From contig NC_059082.1 of assembly GCF_020497125.1 (NCBI RefSeq), positions 23,210,965 through 23,274,964 on the forward strand: a stretch of DNA of 64,000 bases. Direction: 5' to 3'. The notes beneath the pieces were generated by a model that had not been told where the DNA came from, searched no databases, and saw nothing but the letters and a program-made list of their open reading frames with translations. Below, in pieces: positions 36,775 through 50,129 of this stretch. Position 1 is the stretch's first letter. Each line of letters opens with the position of its first letter. The position numbers and the translations under genes were made by a program. Origin of the DNA: Mauremys mutica. Lineage: Eukaryota; Chordata; Testudines; Geoemydidae.

Positions 36775-36806
36775 GGATGGGGATGGGGATGGGGATGGGG
36801 TGGGGA
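36775..36806 (+). repeat. (GGGGAT)n microsatellite, G-quadruplex type
   Basis: Five successive GGGG tracts are separated by AT, AT, AT and T. Short loops and four-G tracts make a textbook G-quadruplex motif on the plus strand. It sits in gene-free sequence. Confidence 0.85.
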
Positions 36807-37019
36807 GAGAGGCAGGAGAAATTGCTCAAGTAAATTCAAAACCAGACTCACTCCAGGGGAAGCCAAAATAGGAAATCTAGAACATCCTGTATTATTCAAT
36901 GAAGACAATTTTTAATGTATATACATAATTTGAATTTCTCTCTCTTTTCCCCCCTGCAAATTGTTACTTGGCACATGAAAAACACAACATAGAAAATACC
37001 AGCTGGTGCCTTTTTTAGC

Positions 37020-37133
37020 TTTATCACTTATTATTACTTATTCTTTTATTGCAGTGTGCCTCCAGTCAAGAATCAGAGCCCCATGGTGCTTGGCACTGAG
37101 CACAAAAATATGCCCCAGAGAGCTAAATCTAAA
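37020..37133 (-). mobile_element. L3/CR1-clade LINE 3' tail
   Basis: The segment contains TTATTATTACTTATTC, CAGAGCCCCATGGTGCTTGG, CACTGAGCAC and GCCCCAGAGAGCTAAATCTA. It is the reverse complement of the common reptile LINE tail '..TAGATTGTAAGCTCT..GGGGC..' ending in an A/T-rich tetranucleotide. Compare 55,555-55,684. Confidence 0.65.
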
Positions 37134-38042
37134 TAAACATTAACACTTAATTTCACCCCTTCCTCTCCAAAGATTACATATCAACACTATGTGGCTGTTT
37201 TGTTACACAGTATCTGTGGATTCCCCATAAATGTGTAGGTATTTGCATATGAAGACATGGGAAATGTTTGCAAAACTTTTGATAAACCTGGACCCCTGAA
37301 TGAGCCCCTTGATTTTTGACCCCCCAAAATCATAGTTTCATCTGCATGGACAGAAACCTGGCAAATTTTGGCATTTTCAACTGCATGTAGTTTCTGGGAT
37401 TATGAAACAGTTAGCTGAACTCCTGCTGTATGCTCTGCTTGCTTGGTACTTCCTGGTTTGCAGTCTTCTGCTGAAATCTAAAATTTTGCTGAAAGCCAAG
37501 GACTTTATCTTTCTGGGCATGAAAGAGGGGATGGTGGGCTAGGTTGTCTCCCACCCCCCAAAAAGTACCAAAATGTCAAGAAGTCTCCTCAAAAAAGTCT
37601 TCCTGGCCACATGACACAGCCCATACTCTTCAGACCTATCACTGCTTGGAATGATATTTGGGGTTATTACAGTAGTTGGGGAACTACTTTAATGACCTCT
37701 CTGGATTTAACTAGATCCCACTACTGATTAATACCAGTTCATTCTGTGGAAAGCTAGCCTTCTATAGAAGGTAGCTGCAATGTATTTAGCAACATTTTCA
37801 AACACACGTTGTTTCAAAAAATCGTAAGTTGTTATATAGTGCATGTTTATTTGGATCTGGTTTATACAAAGTTCAAGCATTTGATGAATTCTCGTCAAAA
37901 CAATGATCTTTGCTGATTATGAGCATCTTTGTAAGCTCTTCTGAGTAGTTCTTATATAGGACAGTATAGGCCAACGGAGAGGGCAATTTGCTAGGAGCTA
38001 GGTGACCAAAAATCTATCCCAGGGCCTGCAACAATTCATAGT

Positions 38043-38125
38043 GTTTTCCCATCTATAAAATAGGAATAATGATGCAATTTTTGTGAAACACAGAACATTA
38101 TTATGATTATAGTTTTTACACTTCC
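38043..38125 (+). mobile_element. Possible MIR core fragment
   Basis: TTTTCCCATCTATAAAATAG, then GAATAATGATG, resembles the MIR core (TTTCC.CATCTGTAAAATGGGGATAATAAT). Flanks are unrecognisable. Confidence 0.4.
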
Positions 38126-39311
38126 TCACTTCATAAATTTACCAATGAAATAATTTTTTAAATCTGAATTGGGACAAAGGGTTAAAATGACTGGATTTGA
38201 ATTTAAAGAGCTGAATGGTCATGAAAATGGCCCTGTTCATTAAAGCCTTTTTGAAGAATTTTGTAATAGTTAAAACCAGAGTGGATCAACTAATAAGATG
38301 TGATTTGGGAATATTTTTGTGAATAAATAAGGGGAGTTTGCTCAGAAGTAATTGTGAAGTCATTAACTGTATATTTTGACATCTCCTTCCATGTTTCTTG
38401 AAATGCTTATGTAACTCCCAGGATTTCTAAATTAAGCACAAATAATTATTCACTAATCATCAACATTCTATTTAAAAAGTTTATCATCCAATCAGAGAAC
38501 AGAAATAATACAGTGTGATTTATGTGACCAAAGAGCTTCAGATTAGGCCCTATTTGTGATGTATTGTCATTGAAGACAGCAATTGATTTTAGTGGGCTTT
38601 GGGTTAGACCCATAATGACTAAAGATAGGTGTCCAGGAACAAACCATGGCTGAAATTTCTTTAAATAAACCATTAAGCAAATACGTAGGAATAATGAACA
38701 CATTCACAAGAATTCAGGTCAGTTCATAAAGTGTTTCCAGACAGAAAAAAAGGACTAAACTTGTTGCATAATTTATTCCATTAGAACAATGAACTTTATT
38801 GAGTTGGTGACGAGACAGGTTGTCTTTGCAACTGATCCATGATTATTAGGAGTTCCTTCAGCATCTCTGTAAATAGCTGGCTTTTGGCTTATTTGTGCAG
38901 CTTCTATTCAATTGTTGTGCATTTACAGCCATTACTGTGTGTCAGGAACCTTCTTAATGTGAAATGTGAGACTCTTCCCTTAAAGAGGTGCCCCTATACT
39001 GTCAAGTGAATTGGAGAGCAAACATGCAATAATGCCAGTTGCATATGCTGCCAACCAGCATGTTGGGGAGTGTGCCTATGTAGCATGCTCCCCTCTCTGC
39101 AGACAGTATGCAGCTCGGGCTCTGCAGAGGTAGAGGGGAGGCTAGGGAACACCCAAACAACTCTGATTTTCTACTAGTAATTGCTACTTGGAGCATCAAC
39201 TTCTGCTCCATATGCCCTATGAGAGGGGGCCTAGAGCAGAGGCACCAATGGCTGCATAGTCACTGAGCCAGCTATGTTGCCAATAGAGAGAGGTACCTGA
39301 GCAGGAGCACA

Positions 39312-39380
39312 TGTAAATCCACTGATTTCATTGAAATTATTCCTGATTTACACCAGTATCAGTGAGAAGAAACAGGCTCT
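39312..39380. repeat. MITE relic (TGATTTACACCAGT)
   Basis: TGTAAATCCACTGATTTCAT, then TGAAATTATTCCTGATTTAC and ACCAGT, is the decayed form of a hairpin repeat with GTAACTCCACTGA and TTACACCAGT arms. Similar fragments lie at 24,371, 55,771 and 58,346. Confidence 0.45.
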
Positions 39381-42300
39381 CTAAGCATCTGATCTCAAGC
39401 CCAATTAAATTACTGTGAGGCTTTCCCATAAGAAGTGTGTTTCTTACCATTCAAATGGCCTGATTTTGGGCACTGCTAATAATATAGATTTTTATTTCAC
39501 TGCTTCTCATGTGACCTGTCCCTGATATACAGCAATAGCCAACAAGAAATAAATCTGTAGACAAAATTTCCAAGCTTGATTAATACTGTTTGTCACACTG
39601 AGAGTTCACCTGGTTAGAATACAATGCAGTTGTTCTGGCTTTGGATCTCGAGAACAAAATCCTTCAGGTTAAATTGAAGCCACTGTAAACAGGCTATGAA
39701 AGTTTAATGAAATTCAAATCTCTGAATGAGTCCTCCTTGCTATAGTGGTTAAGAATGGTCCTGTACGGCTTTTGTAAAGAATGCACAGGGTTAATGACTA
39801 AAGAATAGAGTTCTTGTAATCAATATAGTCCTCTGGCTCTATTGATTGGAATCGCCTGCTTATTTTGCAGCTAAGATTTTTTAGCCCATTCAGAACAAAG
39901 ACACCCTAGGGGACCATTAAGTAAACAGGCATCTAAGACTTTTTCGTTACTAAGAAAGTAGTTAATTATTATTAGTGCCTAAAAGTCTCAATTTAGACAG
40001 AACATCCCAATGAACATAATATCCAAGTCGTTTTCTGTGAATGGATGCTAATTTGTGACCACTCAGAAGTAGACACTTCTTGTACTGGGCAAGATCCTGA
40101 AAGGTATAGAGCAGGAAATTGGAGTTGAAGGCACAGAGCATCTCTCAGGAGGACCTCAGCATCTAGCAGGATCAGGTCTGTGGGCAGGTTCAGTGTTTGT
40201 AGGGTGAAGTTTATTACATAACGTGACGCTACTAAGGAATCCTCATTGATCATTCATTGAAAATTGACATTTGGAGTTTGAGGAAGATTAATAGATCTTT
40301 AGAAGTGAACTGAGATCTAAAAAAGCTCTCTCCCCCCACCCAGTGGAAATACTTAACTAACTTTTCATTTTACCATCCATGTAAAGAAAAAACAGCCTGC
40401 TAGAAAAAATGTCATGTACCTAATTTTCAAATAGAGCATCAACTGCACACATTAGATGCACAGATGCCATGGTGCAGAGCACAGCATCCATGACGGAAGC
40501 AATATACTGAGAGAAACGAGATTCCACGAGCTTGCAGCTATGCTTCCATAGAGTTTTGTGGCACTGATGGCTGCAAGGCCATTTGAAAGATTCTAATACC
40601 TACAAGTATCAGTGTTAGTACACACTTCAATAGCAGTGTCTATACTGACATTTGGGCTCTCAAAAGAAGGGCCTAATTCACACATTGATTTGGAATATGA
40701 ATCAGAATCTCAATCAGGTCACTGAAACTGGCTTCTCTGTCCCATGAAAAATGTTTGTCCAATGGTTCTGGTTCTTCCCCTCCTGCGGATCTCACTTCCG
40801 AATTCAGTTACACATTTTGGATTAAGGATACGCAGAGCTGAAGATGGGGTCTTTTGTTTACATGCTTTCATCTATAAAATGTTCCCTGTTTGGACAATGA
40901 CGCAAGCATCATTTTCACTGATATTCATGTATTATTATTACTTAGCCCTGGGGTTTTATTTGAAACCAAAGGTACATTCTTTGTTCTATTTGGAAGGGAA
41001 AAGAGGTGTGGATAATGACATTTAAGTAAGGAGCTGGCTAGTACAAATGAGATATTTTATGATTTGATGCCATTACAGTTTTTCTATTCTTTGCTTTCCC
41101 AACATTTCTCGCTTGTTACACTTAAAATTGTGAACCCACTGCATCGGACAATAGAGAAGCCACATGGGACTGCCACTACCAGAACATCTGAGCTCTTTCA
41201 TCCATCTTAAAAATTAATTAGCATAGCCTGCTGCTGCTGTGGGATCTTGTGATAGAAAACCAGATGTGGTACACCACTACACAAGCATTTATTCACCACT
41301 GGTGACACTCAGAAAACATCGTATTTCACATATGATCCAATTAACAGGTTTTTCTTTAACAACAAATTCCTAAATATTTAGGTTATTAAATACAATGTGG
41401 CAATATTTTGTAGTTTTTATCACACTTGCATTCCATGATATCAATTCTGTTTGTATATTCTCCTCACCTTCCACTTCCTGGGATTTAAATGTTGACTCAG
41501 GAATATAATGTGTATAGTGAAATGGCTTTAGCACATTTGGTACAATTGGTTGGATTTTAGCTGTGGGTGATATTATACCTCTATAATGCTAGATGAAGAC
41601 ACAAGCCTAGCTGCAATTCTAAATTTTACATACAAATTCCGATTTCATCTTCATGCCTTCGAACAGCGGCTGAAGTATGTTTGCTCAGAATCTCATTGCC
41701 TGTTCTGAGTATGCATCTTATTAATTAAGGGTCTGAATCCTGAAGTTCTGACTCAGGCAAACTTCCCACTTAGAGTTCATTTCCTGAGTACAGGTCCTGG
41801 ATTTGTCAGTGTAAAAAAATACCAATAGGCAAACCTCAAAAGGTATAATATGGATAAATATCTGAACGTGTCCAATATCTGAGAGGCACCAACCCTGGTC
41901 ATGGCTATGGTTTCTTTGTGCTGCTCAGGTGGCGCAAAAGAGCAGTAAACCTGGTTTAAACTAGCTAGCGAAGGATTTCCCCAGCATAGGAAAAGTGGCT
42001 AGGGAGAGGGCATGTCTGGAGACCTGCTGTACTCCGCTGATCCCAAGCTGGTGAAATGGCCCCTAGAAGGTCATTGCAGGTGATACAACTTAGAGCAGCC
42101 CTGAGGCAGGTCTAAATTTTGTAAAGTGCTGAACTGGTCTGCTGCTGGTGTCAGGATCAAGAAGCCCAAAAGGTGGCTTCGAGTGTCCTTTGCCACACAT
42201 TCTCACTTCAAGCTGAACTTGACTTGGTCACAGCTGAGGCCAGAGCCCAGAGAACTGAAAGAAGGGGGAGAAGGACATGAAAGAGCTTCCCAAAGCTTTC

Positions 42301-42435
42301 TGAGCCTCAAAAGAGAATCAGTTTAGGGATACAGGCTAGGGCTTTGGTCAGCTCTGAGCTTGCCTCATCCCTTGTCCCAGTGTGGAAAGTCTTCCTTAAA
42401 TTATACAATGAAAGTAACACATTGTGCATTGCTAG

Positions 42436-43247
42436 TGTCATAGGTCTTCTCTCCCACTTGGAGCTGTTGGGTTCCAAGATGGGGACCTGCATGGACTCCT
42501 CTAAACTAAAATCCTAGTTTAGATCTGGTTTTCGCTGCCACCAGTTACGTTTAAAGTGGATAACACACTGCCTGTCCCCCCAAAAACTTCCCCTGGGAAC
42601 ACAGATTCAAACCCCTTGAATCTCACCAGAGAGAGAGAAACAGCCAGTTCCCCTCCCCCCCCTTCCCTCTCTCCAGCCTGCTCCGGAGAGATACACACCG
42701 AGTCAAATCCTTGACTCAACACAAAGAGGGACTCCCCTCCCCCTCCCCTTCCCTTGAAAATGCAAACAAGAGAAGAATCAATCAAGTTCTAAAAAGAAAA
42801 GATTTTATTAAAGAAAGAAAAAAAAGTACACTCTCTCTGTATTACCAGGATGCAAAAATACAGGGTCTAACTTATAAAAACTGGAGAGACTTCCCCCTCC
42901 CTCCTTCTCAGCATAATCAGTAACAGCAACAGAAATAAAGAATTTCCTTCAGCAAACATACAGTTGCAAATGTAGAAATCAAATTATAAGACTAATCCAC
43001 CTTTCTAATTAATACTCACTATTGGATAGTAGGAACTACTCCAGGAGAACTTGGAGACATGTCTGGCCTCTCTTAGATCCAAAGAGAGAACACAACTCAA
43101 AAAAGAACACAGACAAAGCCTTCCCTCCACAGAGATTTGAAATTATACTGTCCCTGATTGGTCCTCTGGTCAGGTGGTCATCAGGTACTGCTTGTTAACC
43201 CTTTACAGGTAAAAGAGACTTTAACCCTTAACTATCTGTTTATGACA
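42436..43247 (-). mobile_element. Solo LTR, minus strand, 5-bp TSD
   Basis: The 812-bp block has TGTCATA/TATGACA ends and is bounded by GCTAG at 42,431-42,435 and 43,248-43,252, a perfect 5-bp duplication. On the minus strand it starts TGTCATAAACAGATAGTTAA and ends AGACCTATGACA. Its AATAAA is at 42,809-42,804, and a weak TATA-like TATAATTT lies near 43,150. There is no internal retroviral coding sequence. This is consistent with LTR-LTR recombination leaving one LTR. A 5-bp duplication fits Ty3/gypsy-like or class III endogenous retroviruses. I recognise the sequence as a repeated turtle LTR but cannot name the lineage. Confidence 0.88.
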
Positions 43248-44353
43248 GCTAGGAATGGTACCATTGAAAGAATGTATGTAAAATGATTAAGCCTTTTCTT
43301 ATTGGATGTGTGATCATATAAAACAAAGAGAATAAAGGAAGGTCCAAGTCTGGCACATAAATGCAAAGCTGCCGAGGGTCCACAACAAATTACATTAATT
43401 GATTTTTAAAATTTGCAAAGTTTTAACATAGTAGAATCCAAAGAAAATACTCTTTTCTGCAGATTTTATCCTTACTTGTTGCTGGTCTTTATTACAGGGG
43501 ATCAGTACTACCTCAAGCCCACTTTGTCTGACATATCCCTAAGTTATGCAGGATTTCATTGACAGGAGGATTCCAGTTATGTGCTGTTTTAAATAAGATG
43601 TTTAAAGTGAAAATTTGCCCCAGGGATCCAGTTGATGTTAGTGGCAGCCCTGCACACAATAATATCAAGGGCAAAATTTGATGTATAATATGGACTCATG
43701 GCACGTATTAAGAGTAAGGGTGAGGAAGAGTCCTGTAATCACAAACTTTATATTCACTTTCGGAAGAAGTTTAAAATTTAAAGAAAGTTTTTCTTGGGCA
43801 AGAAAATACTGATGCCCTTCATGTCTGGCCAGGCTAAGTAATGTGCACAGAACTCCCATGTTATGTTTTAAACAAACACCACCAGGTCATGATAAACAAA
43901 CCAGAAAGCAGAAGGTAAAGAATGGAAGTTCCATCTGTCATGTCTGACTGTCTGCTACACTTTTCATGATGGGAATTTTGGGTTACTAAATTTGTCCTCT
44001 GTTGTTGCACAAATGATGCTTACCTGGAAGTGTACTAGAAGAGACCCCTAGTATCACAGAAAGTAGAAGTAAATGTTCAGACTATACATCTAACTGTGGC
44101 TGACGTGAGGAATGGACCAGGGACACAAGAAAGCTTCATGTTCAAGATTCCCATGGATGAAATAAGAAACAGAGATGTCTGTTCTATACTAAAACCTTAG
44201 CGGCATTACTTGAACATGTTCTGACATAGGAGAAAGTTACAGGCTATAGGTGAATGGCATATAGAGCTGGGGCAGTATATAATGACTAAGAAGCATCCCA
44301 TTGGCCATGAACAATGAGGAAGTTTTCATTTCTGCCTTGTAAATTTTACTTAG

Positions 44354-44556
44354 CCTTTAGAGTAGAAGGATAGGAGTCAGGAGACCTAGGTTCTATTCCT
44401 GGCACTGCCAGTAATTCACTGTATGACCTTGGACTAGTGGCTTAAACTCTCTGTGCTTCAGTTCCTCTACCTGTAACATGGTGATAATAAGAGTCACTCA
44501 CCTTTACAAAGTCCTTGGACATCCTCAGATGGGAAGTGCAAATTATTATTAAGATG
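44354..44556 (+). mobile_element. MIR SINE, well preserved
   Basis: The copy contains AGGAGTCAGGAGACCTAGGT, TCTATTCCTGGCACTGCCAG, TGTATGACCTTGGACTAGTG, CTTCAGTTCCTCTACCTGTA and ACATGGTGATAATAAGAG in order. This is the canonical MIR body from the tRNA-derived head through the core to the TTATTATTAAGATG tail. It is the best MIR copy in the window. Confidence 0.85.
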
Positions 44557-45297
44557 TGAGGCGAGGTATATATTATTTACAACAAATCTAAAGGTCCAAC
44601 AGATGTGCATAATATTTTCAATTTCCAATATTATCCTGGCTTATAGGAATTATACAGCAATCATGTTATACCTTTGTATTCATGGAAATGCAGCATACTT
44701 ACTAGAGAGACACATAAGTGATCAAATTTCTGATCTATGACTTGATTCCTTTTGCATCAGCAACAGCAGCTTACAAAACCTAACAAATAACATTTTACAT
44801 AGGCTTGTATTCTGTCCTCAATTTTATCTGATTATTTTTTTAGCAGAGTGATTTAAGAATCAAAGTTACAGCTAAGAAAATGGAAAATTCATTTTCAAAA
44901 CAATGTGAGATTCACTAGCATTTTAGAGTAGAACATTTCTCTGATGGTCTTTGATTCAATCCAGGCTGAATGAAAGACATTTCATCACCACCGAATGCAT
45001 TTCTTTATTTGCCTTGGATCTATGATTCTGTCAGTATTGAGAGAAAAGAAAAATCAATGCTGCACTATAAACCTCGGGCAGCCTCTGGCCAACGTGGTCA
45101 GCATGGTGTGAGCAAAGGAAATGGCAGGGGAAAAAAATTGACCGCTCAGCAATAGTGTAGCACAGTAACGGACACAGCTCTGGGCTAATAACAGCTTGCA
45201 ATTACACATGGAAAGCCAAAGCTTGTAGGGCATTCAGTACGAAGGGGATGTAATACAATTTATTGAACCACTGGTTAGAGTTCTGCAGCTTCTCAAT

Positions 45298-45315
45298 AAA
45301 AAAAAAAAAAAAAAA
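45298..45315 (+). repeat. A18 homopolymer
   Basis: Eighteen A follow CTTCTCAAT. It could be the tail of a retroposed sequence, but no source transcript or target duplication was recognised. Confidence 0.8.
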
Positions 45316-46647
45316 GAGCGGTGGACCTGTACTGCTTAAAAGACAGACTTATATGGTGCTAGCAGGTGAAGGAGACTTGGAGAAAGCAGAAAGCCCTTCC
45401 TTTTTTATGTCTTGGGTAGTCTGCGAGTGGGAGAATGCAGCCTATTTATGCTTTCTAAAAATACACCAGGATCTCTTAAAGGGAAAGCCAGTTTTGGTGC
45501 TGTCAATATCTAAGCTCCATTTTTAAATCTCTGCGCTCATACACTCAGTACAGAAGTGCAGAGAAATAGACCAGTCTACTGTATTCTAGTGCTGTTCTGT
45601 TTACACTATTCTAGTTCTGGTCCATATGTTACAGACACTCTCATATGCATTTACAGTATATTTAAGCGTTTCATACCTTGTCATAATCCTTAATTTAAAA
45701 GAGCCCTTTTGAACTATGTTTTAAAGCGTAATAAGTAACATTAATGAAAATGTAAAAAGAAATGAAAGGAACAGAATTGATGGCAATCAATGCACTCCCA
45801 TCCAATTTTAAGGTGGAAAAGGACTTCCAAGACTGCCATTTCCCCCTCTCTTTTGGTTTTCACTGTGTTAAAGTTTGTCATGTACTGAACTCATTACTAG
45901 CTGAAGCAATGTGCTGTAAAATAAAGCCTTTCACCTCAGGGTGTAAAGAGATTTCATCAGACCCCCCCTTCTCTCTTTTATAAGCTATTGTGTGGAGGAA
46001 CCTAATGTCTTGAAGACACTCACAGTTCTACCTGTTGGTCTGTAGGGGAAGAACTGTTGCATAGGCTTTCACAGAAAAAGGAGTAAACAGCCTCTGAAAC
46101 ATTTGCAAGAATCAGTCATGCTTCACGACCTCTTTTTAACATATAAAAGAAAGTAGCAAGTTCTTACATTGGGTATTGTAGTCAGGTTGAGATTAGAAGA
46201 CAGAAGGTCATTGAAATTGCCACGCAGCTTTATGATTCCTCAAACCCAAAATATCATATTCTGGAAAACATAATTTAGTGAAGTTGTGGGGTGAAACTTA
46301 TTTGACTATTGAGGATGGCAAAAAGTACATAATGCAGAAGAAAATAAAAAGTTAAAATTTAGAAACCCTGAAATGCAAGGAAATGGCACCCAATAACCAT
46401 TCATGCACAGACAAAAATGAAAGTTGTAACTAACCGTTAGTTCTTAATAATGGTCAAAGGACAATATATTTTCTGGTTTCAAAGCATTATGGGGGTGCTG
46501 GCCATGACTCCACTGTTAAGGTTGAATTGAATTTTGCAGTTAGAGCAGGAATTAGCCCTCTTTGTTGGATGTAAATGATTCTGGAGTAGACTCAGTAAAT
46601 ATAATAAACAGTGTCCAGGTAGCAACATAATTTTTTTTAATCTGTAG

Positions 46648-46713
46648 GGGCTTGATCCCGATCCACTAATGTCAATGGGAGTTTTGCCATTGAATTGCAT
46701 GGGAGTGGGATCA
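46648..46713. repeat. Palindromic MITE relic
   Basis: GGGGCTTGATCCCGATCCAC, a central GTCAATGGGAGTTTTGCCAT and a right end TGGGAGTGGGATCAGC form a decayed hairpin of the GGCCTGATCC..CATTGAAGTCAATGG family. A related copy is at 60,832-60,905. Confidence 0.55.
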
Positions 46714-47650
46714 GCTCCTGCTGCAATAAGTGGGAAGGAGGTTCCCACCCTTTATTGATCCTGCTGCTTACAGGGGGAACATACAGAATATGCCATTGAC
46801 CAATAATAGAAAGTCCTGCAGCTATCAAAAGAAAATGGAGGAAGGAATCAATTATTCTAGTGGGAACCTCATTATCAACATCCAGAAGGCGTGTGTGCAT
46901 AGATAGCTATATGAGAAAACCCCAACTCATATTAGCTTGCTTTGTGGCCCTTCGCCCCAAGCATTTGTATAAATGCACAATCACATTACACATGTTTGAA
47001 AGAGCCTACAGCAGAATTTCAGCACCAACAACTGTTCTGATAAATTTGCCCCATTTTACATCATTTATGCTGAATCAAGTAAATCAGGGCAGTAGCAGAT
47101 ACTGACTATTTAGAAGGTTGCGCCACAGACACCATTTAATATTATGTTTTCCAATCTTTCCCCAAAATTTAGAGTAAAGTTCAACAGGAATTTTAATGTT
47201 CAGTTTCTTTGATTTTTTTAATGCGGAGGATCCTGATCTTTTAAAATTATTATGCTGATTTTACATAATAGGCATCTATTGTTAGTCTATTATGTAAGAG
47301 AGATGATAGCATGACACGTCTGATCATTAAAGTACTATTGTCCTGTAAGAATGTATGTGTTTGAAAATATTGAAATAATGGTGTGTCTATGTTACTAGAT
47401 GGTATTAATTGCTCAAAGAACTATACTGGACCATTCTTATGAAGAAATTGGGTAAATATAGCAAGACCACAAAGGTCCCAGTCTTTATACAAAGCACACG
47501 ATCCAAATCAACATAACTACTTGTTAAATACACTGGTGAAGATCTGGCCCAGAGTTTTTTTCAATAAAATCCTGCTTTTAAATAATAATTAACTAATATT
47601 TTGTCCATTTAAAGTTTTGTACCATAACCTATTTTCTCAGTACAATGTAT

Positions 47651-47755
47651 GGCCCTGATCCTGCAATTTATGGCCCTGTTCAATGTGGCTTGACTCGTAT
47701 GCATGTGAAGAGTCCAAGGGGCTCTGGATGGGTGCCAGGTTGTGGGATCAGGGCC
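47651..47755. repeat. MITE with GGCCCTGATCC inverted termini
   Basis: GGCCCTGATCCTGCAA at the left is mirrored by TTGTGGGATCAGGGCC at the right. The interior, CATGTGAAGAGTCCAAGGGG, has lost its pairing. Same terminus family as 24,415-24,511. Confidence 0.65.
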
Positions 47756-49296
47756 CTAAGAGAATAATGAAAGAATGACAGGATAAGCAGATAGAATTTA
47801 ATGCGTCTTTCCTCAGGACCTACTGATAGGGTCCCCTCTAACAGATATTTCCCTGGGGAAGAAGACATATTGCAATTACCACTGTTACACAATTAAGAAA
47901 ACCACTATTGTCCTAAATTAAGTCAGATCCCTGCTCCTTATAGGATACTGCACAAGAGACAATAGAATTGTATGTACTGTTATTGGGCTCAGTGAACAGT
48001 GTTACAGTGGCACGGCGTTCTGTGTGGAAGCAAACACTGACGTGGGGATGGAACTTGCGCAAGGGATCTCTAGTTAGCATAACAGTATTTACAAGACTGG
48101 CAGAAGAAGGGAATCTCTCTCCCATGACTTTTTCTTTTTTAAGCACAAGGATTGGAGTGGGGGGGAAGGGGGGAGGTGAATGCTGACCAACTGCAATGTC
48201 ACCTGTGGAGAGCCATTAGCCTGCTCAGCATCCAGCCCCTATTTCTACATGCTGAATCAAATTAATCTAACAAAAACAGATGACCTGTGAGCTCTGTCTG
48301 CCTTACAGCAAAGTCAAATAAGAGCGAGAGGCAGAGATGAAGAGGAGAGACAAGCAGAGAAAAAAAACCCAACACATGCTCCCTGCAGTCCTTTGTGGTG
48401 GCCTAGTACAGAGCCCTATTGTCTATTGCCACATCCAAGCACCTTGCCCACCCTTTTCCTCTTGAGCTGGACTTGCCAGTTCCTTTTTCCACCTTGGTCT
48501 TTCTTGACCCCCCCCCCCACACACAGCTGCTGACCTAGAGGTGTTAGCCACTCCACAGCTGCCGTTCTTCTCACATTAATCTATAGGAATCAATGGACAT
48601 TTCATTAGAGTAATCAAGTGTGGATGCATCCTGCATTTATATTCTGTTTCTCCCCCTTCTCCAACTGCTTTCACAGGCTAATTGGTCCTACAGCAAAGAC
48701 TACATGGATATTTTTCCCTACAGAGGAGTGTCAAGTGCAGTTTTTTACTGCTGGTTGAAATACCTATCAATATAGTGTTCGTATAAAAGCCTTCACCCAT
48801 CAGAGCTGCATAGCTGATGATAATACATTATGCACTCTCTGTTCTAATGCATCCTACTTCCTCTTTTACACCTTTATCCCATACAATGGCATCATTTATG
48901 TTTGTCTCATTCCATGAATTAACCATTTCCGTCCCTCCCGGTGTTTCAGAAATCATTGTCAGAGTTAATACTTGTCTTTCAGTTTTCTATAAATCCAGGC
49001 AATCTCCTTGTTTAAAAGAATTATGCTAGAGGAATAAAGCAGGTTGCATTCTTAACCAAGTCTCCTTCTGTCAACATTTGCTATCCCATGATTTCTTTTG
49101 ATGTTGTGGTGCCCATAGCTGACCTGGTGCTCAAGCATGGAAAATGCATTGTTTTCAGCATCCTGTGTTGACAGAGCAAGCGTCCTTGTTTTCACACCAT
49201 CAAGAGGCAAAGTAAAGTGTAGTACTGGTTAGAGGCTGATGGGAAAGGTCAAATGGATAAGAGAACTACTGCTGCTCCTAAAATGTGTGCGGGAGG

Positions 49297-49495
49297 CAGG
49301 GCCGACTCCAGGCACCAGCTTATCAAGCAGGTGCTTGGGGTGGCAACTCCGGAGCGGGGCGGCACTTTCAGGTATTTGGCAGCAATTCGGCGGAGGGTCC
49401 CTCACTCCTGCTCGGAGCGAAGGACCTCCCTCTGAATTGACACAGCTTGCAATCGCGACTTTTTTTTTTTGGCAAAACCCCTGGAGCCGGCCCTG
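49297..49495. mobile_element. hAT MITE, CAGGGCCG..CGGCCCTG termini
   Basis: The left end is CAGGGCCGACTCCAGGCACC and the right end is CCCTGGAGCCGGCCCTG. Imperfect 8-bp flanks, GCGGGAGG and ACAGGAGG (6 of 8 match), would be the target duplication. The interior has GGTCCCTCACTCC..GGAGCGAAGGACC inverted segments and a T10 run. It is non-coding and recalled as a common turtle hAT MITE. Confidence 0.82.
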
Positions 49496-50129
49496 ACAGG
49501 AGGTGGGCGATTGGAATGGTTTAAAGTAGCGCAGTTCAGCTCATCATCAGAAGTGGATGAGGAAGGCTGATATTCACTTAGAGAAAAAGTTTTGGTGAAG
49601 AAAATGAAATTTCCCACAAAAATTATGGAATTTCACTTTGTGGGCTAGATGTGAAACCTGGAAAAAAAAACCTTCAAAGGGGGCTGGGCTCCCTGTAACT
49701 TATTTTACAAACTAATGAGGGTTTTGAAAGTATCTGGGGGGAAGGAGTTGGGTGAACGAATGCAGAAGCCTGAGAGAACACTATTTCCTGAGTACTACGT
49801 CTGATGTATAGCTCTGGGTTGGGGGCAAGATGGAGCTTCAGTATCCCAGCAGGAGCTTGCAGGCAGTATTCTCTCCCTCTGGGATGGCCGTAGGTTCTGG
49901 GATCCTAAGGTTCTCTCCCTGTGCAGTATAACTGGGGAGGTGGCAAGAGAAAAAACACAAACATGTGAAATATGAGAGGCCTGGAAGTAGTCATTTGGAG
50001 CCCTTTCTCATGAGGAGTAACCTTATTGTACAAGCAGTGCCATGCAATGAGGGTGGCCGAATCAGTTACACAGTGAGAAGCAAACGACTTTCATGGACAA
50101 GAAACTGACGAAGAGGAGAAATAAATGGT

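Larger units (their letters stand above)
34740..42430. other. 7.7-kb gene-free stretch with small repeat relics
   Basis: No supported gene. A decayed CCTAAGT/CTTAGG hairpin lies around 36,085-36,238. A MIR-like fragment (36,501), the GGGGAT run (36,775), an L3 tail (37,020), another MIR fragment (38,043) and a MITE half copy (39,312) are listed separately. The segment 39,400-42,430 shows nothing I can name. Confidence 0.55.
43253..49296. other. 6-kb gene-free stretch
   Basis: It contains a MIR copy (44,354), an A18 run (45,298) and two MITE relics (46,648 and 47,651), listed separately. A C10-rich run is near 48,511. No domain-bearing ORF or RNA gene was seen. Confidence 0.55.
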
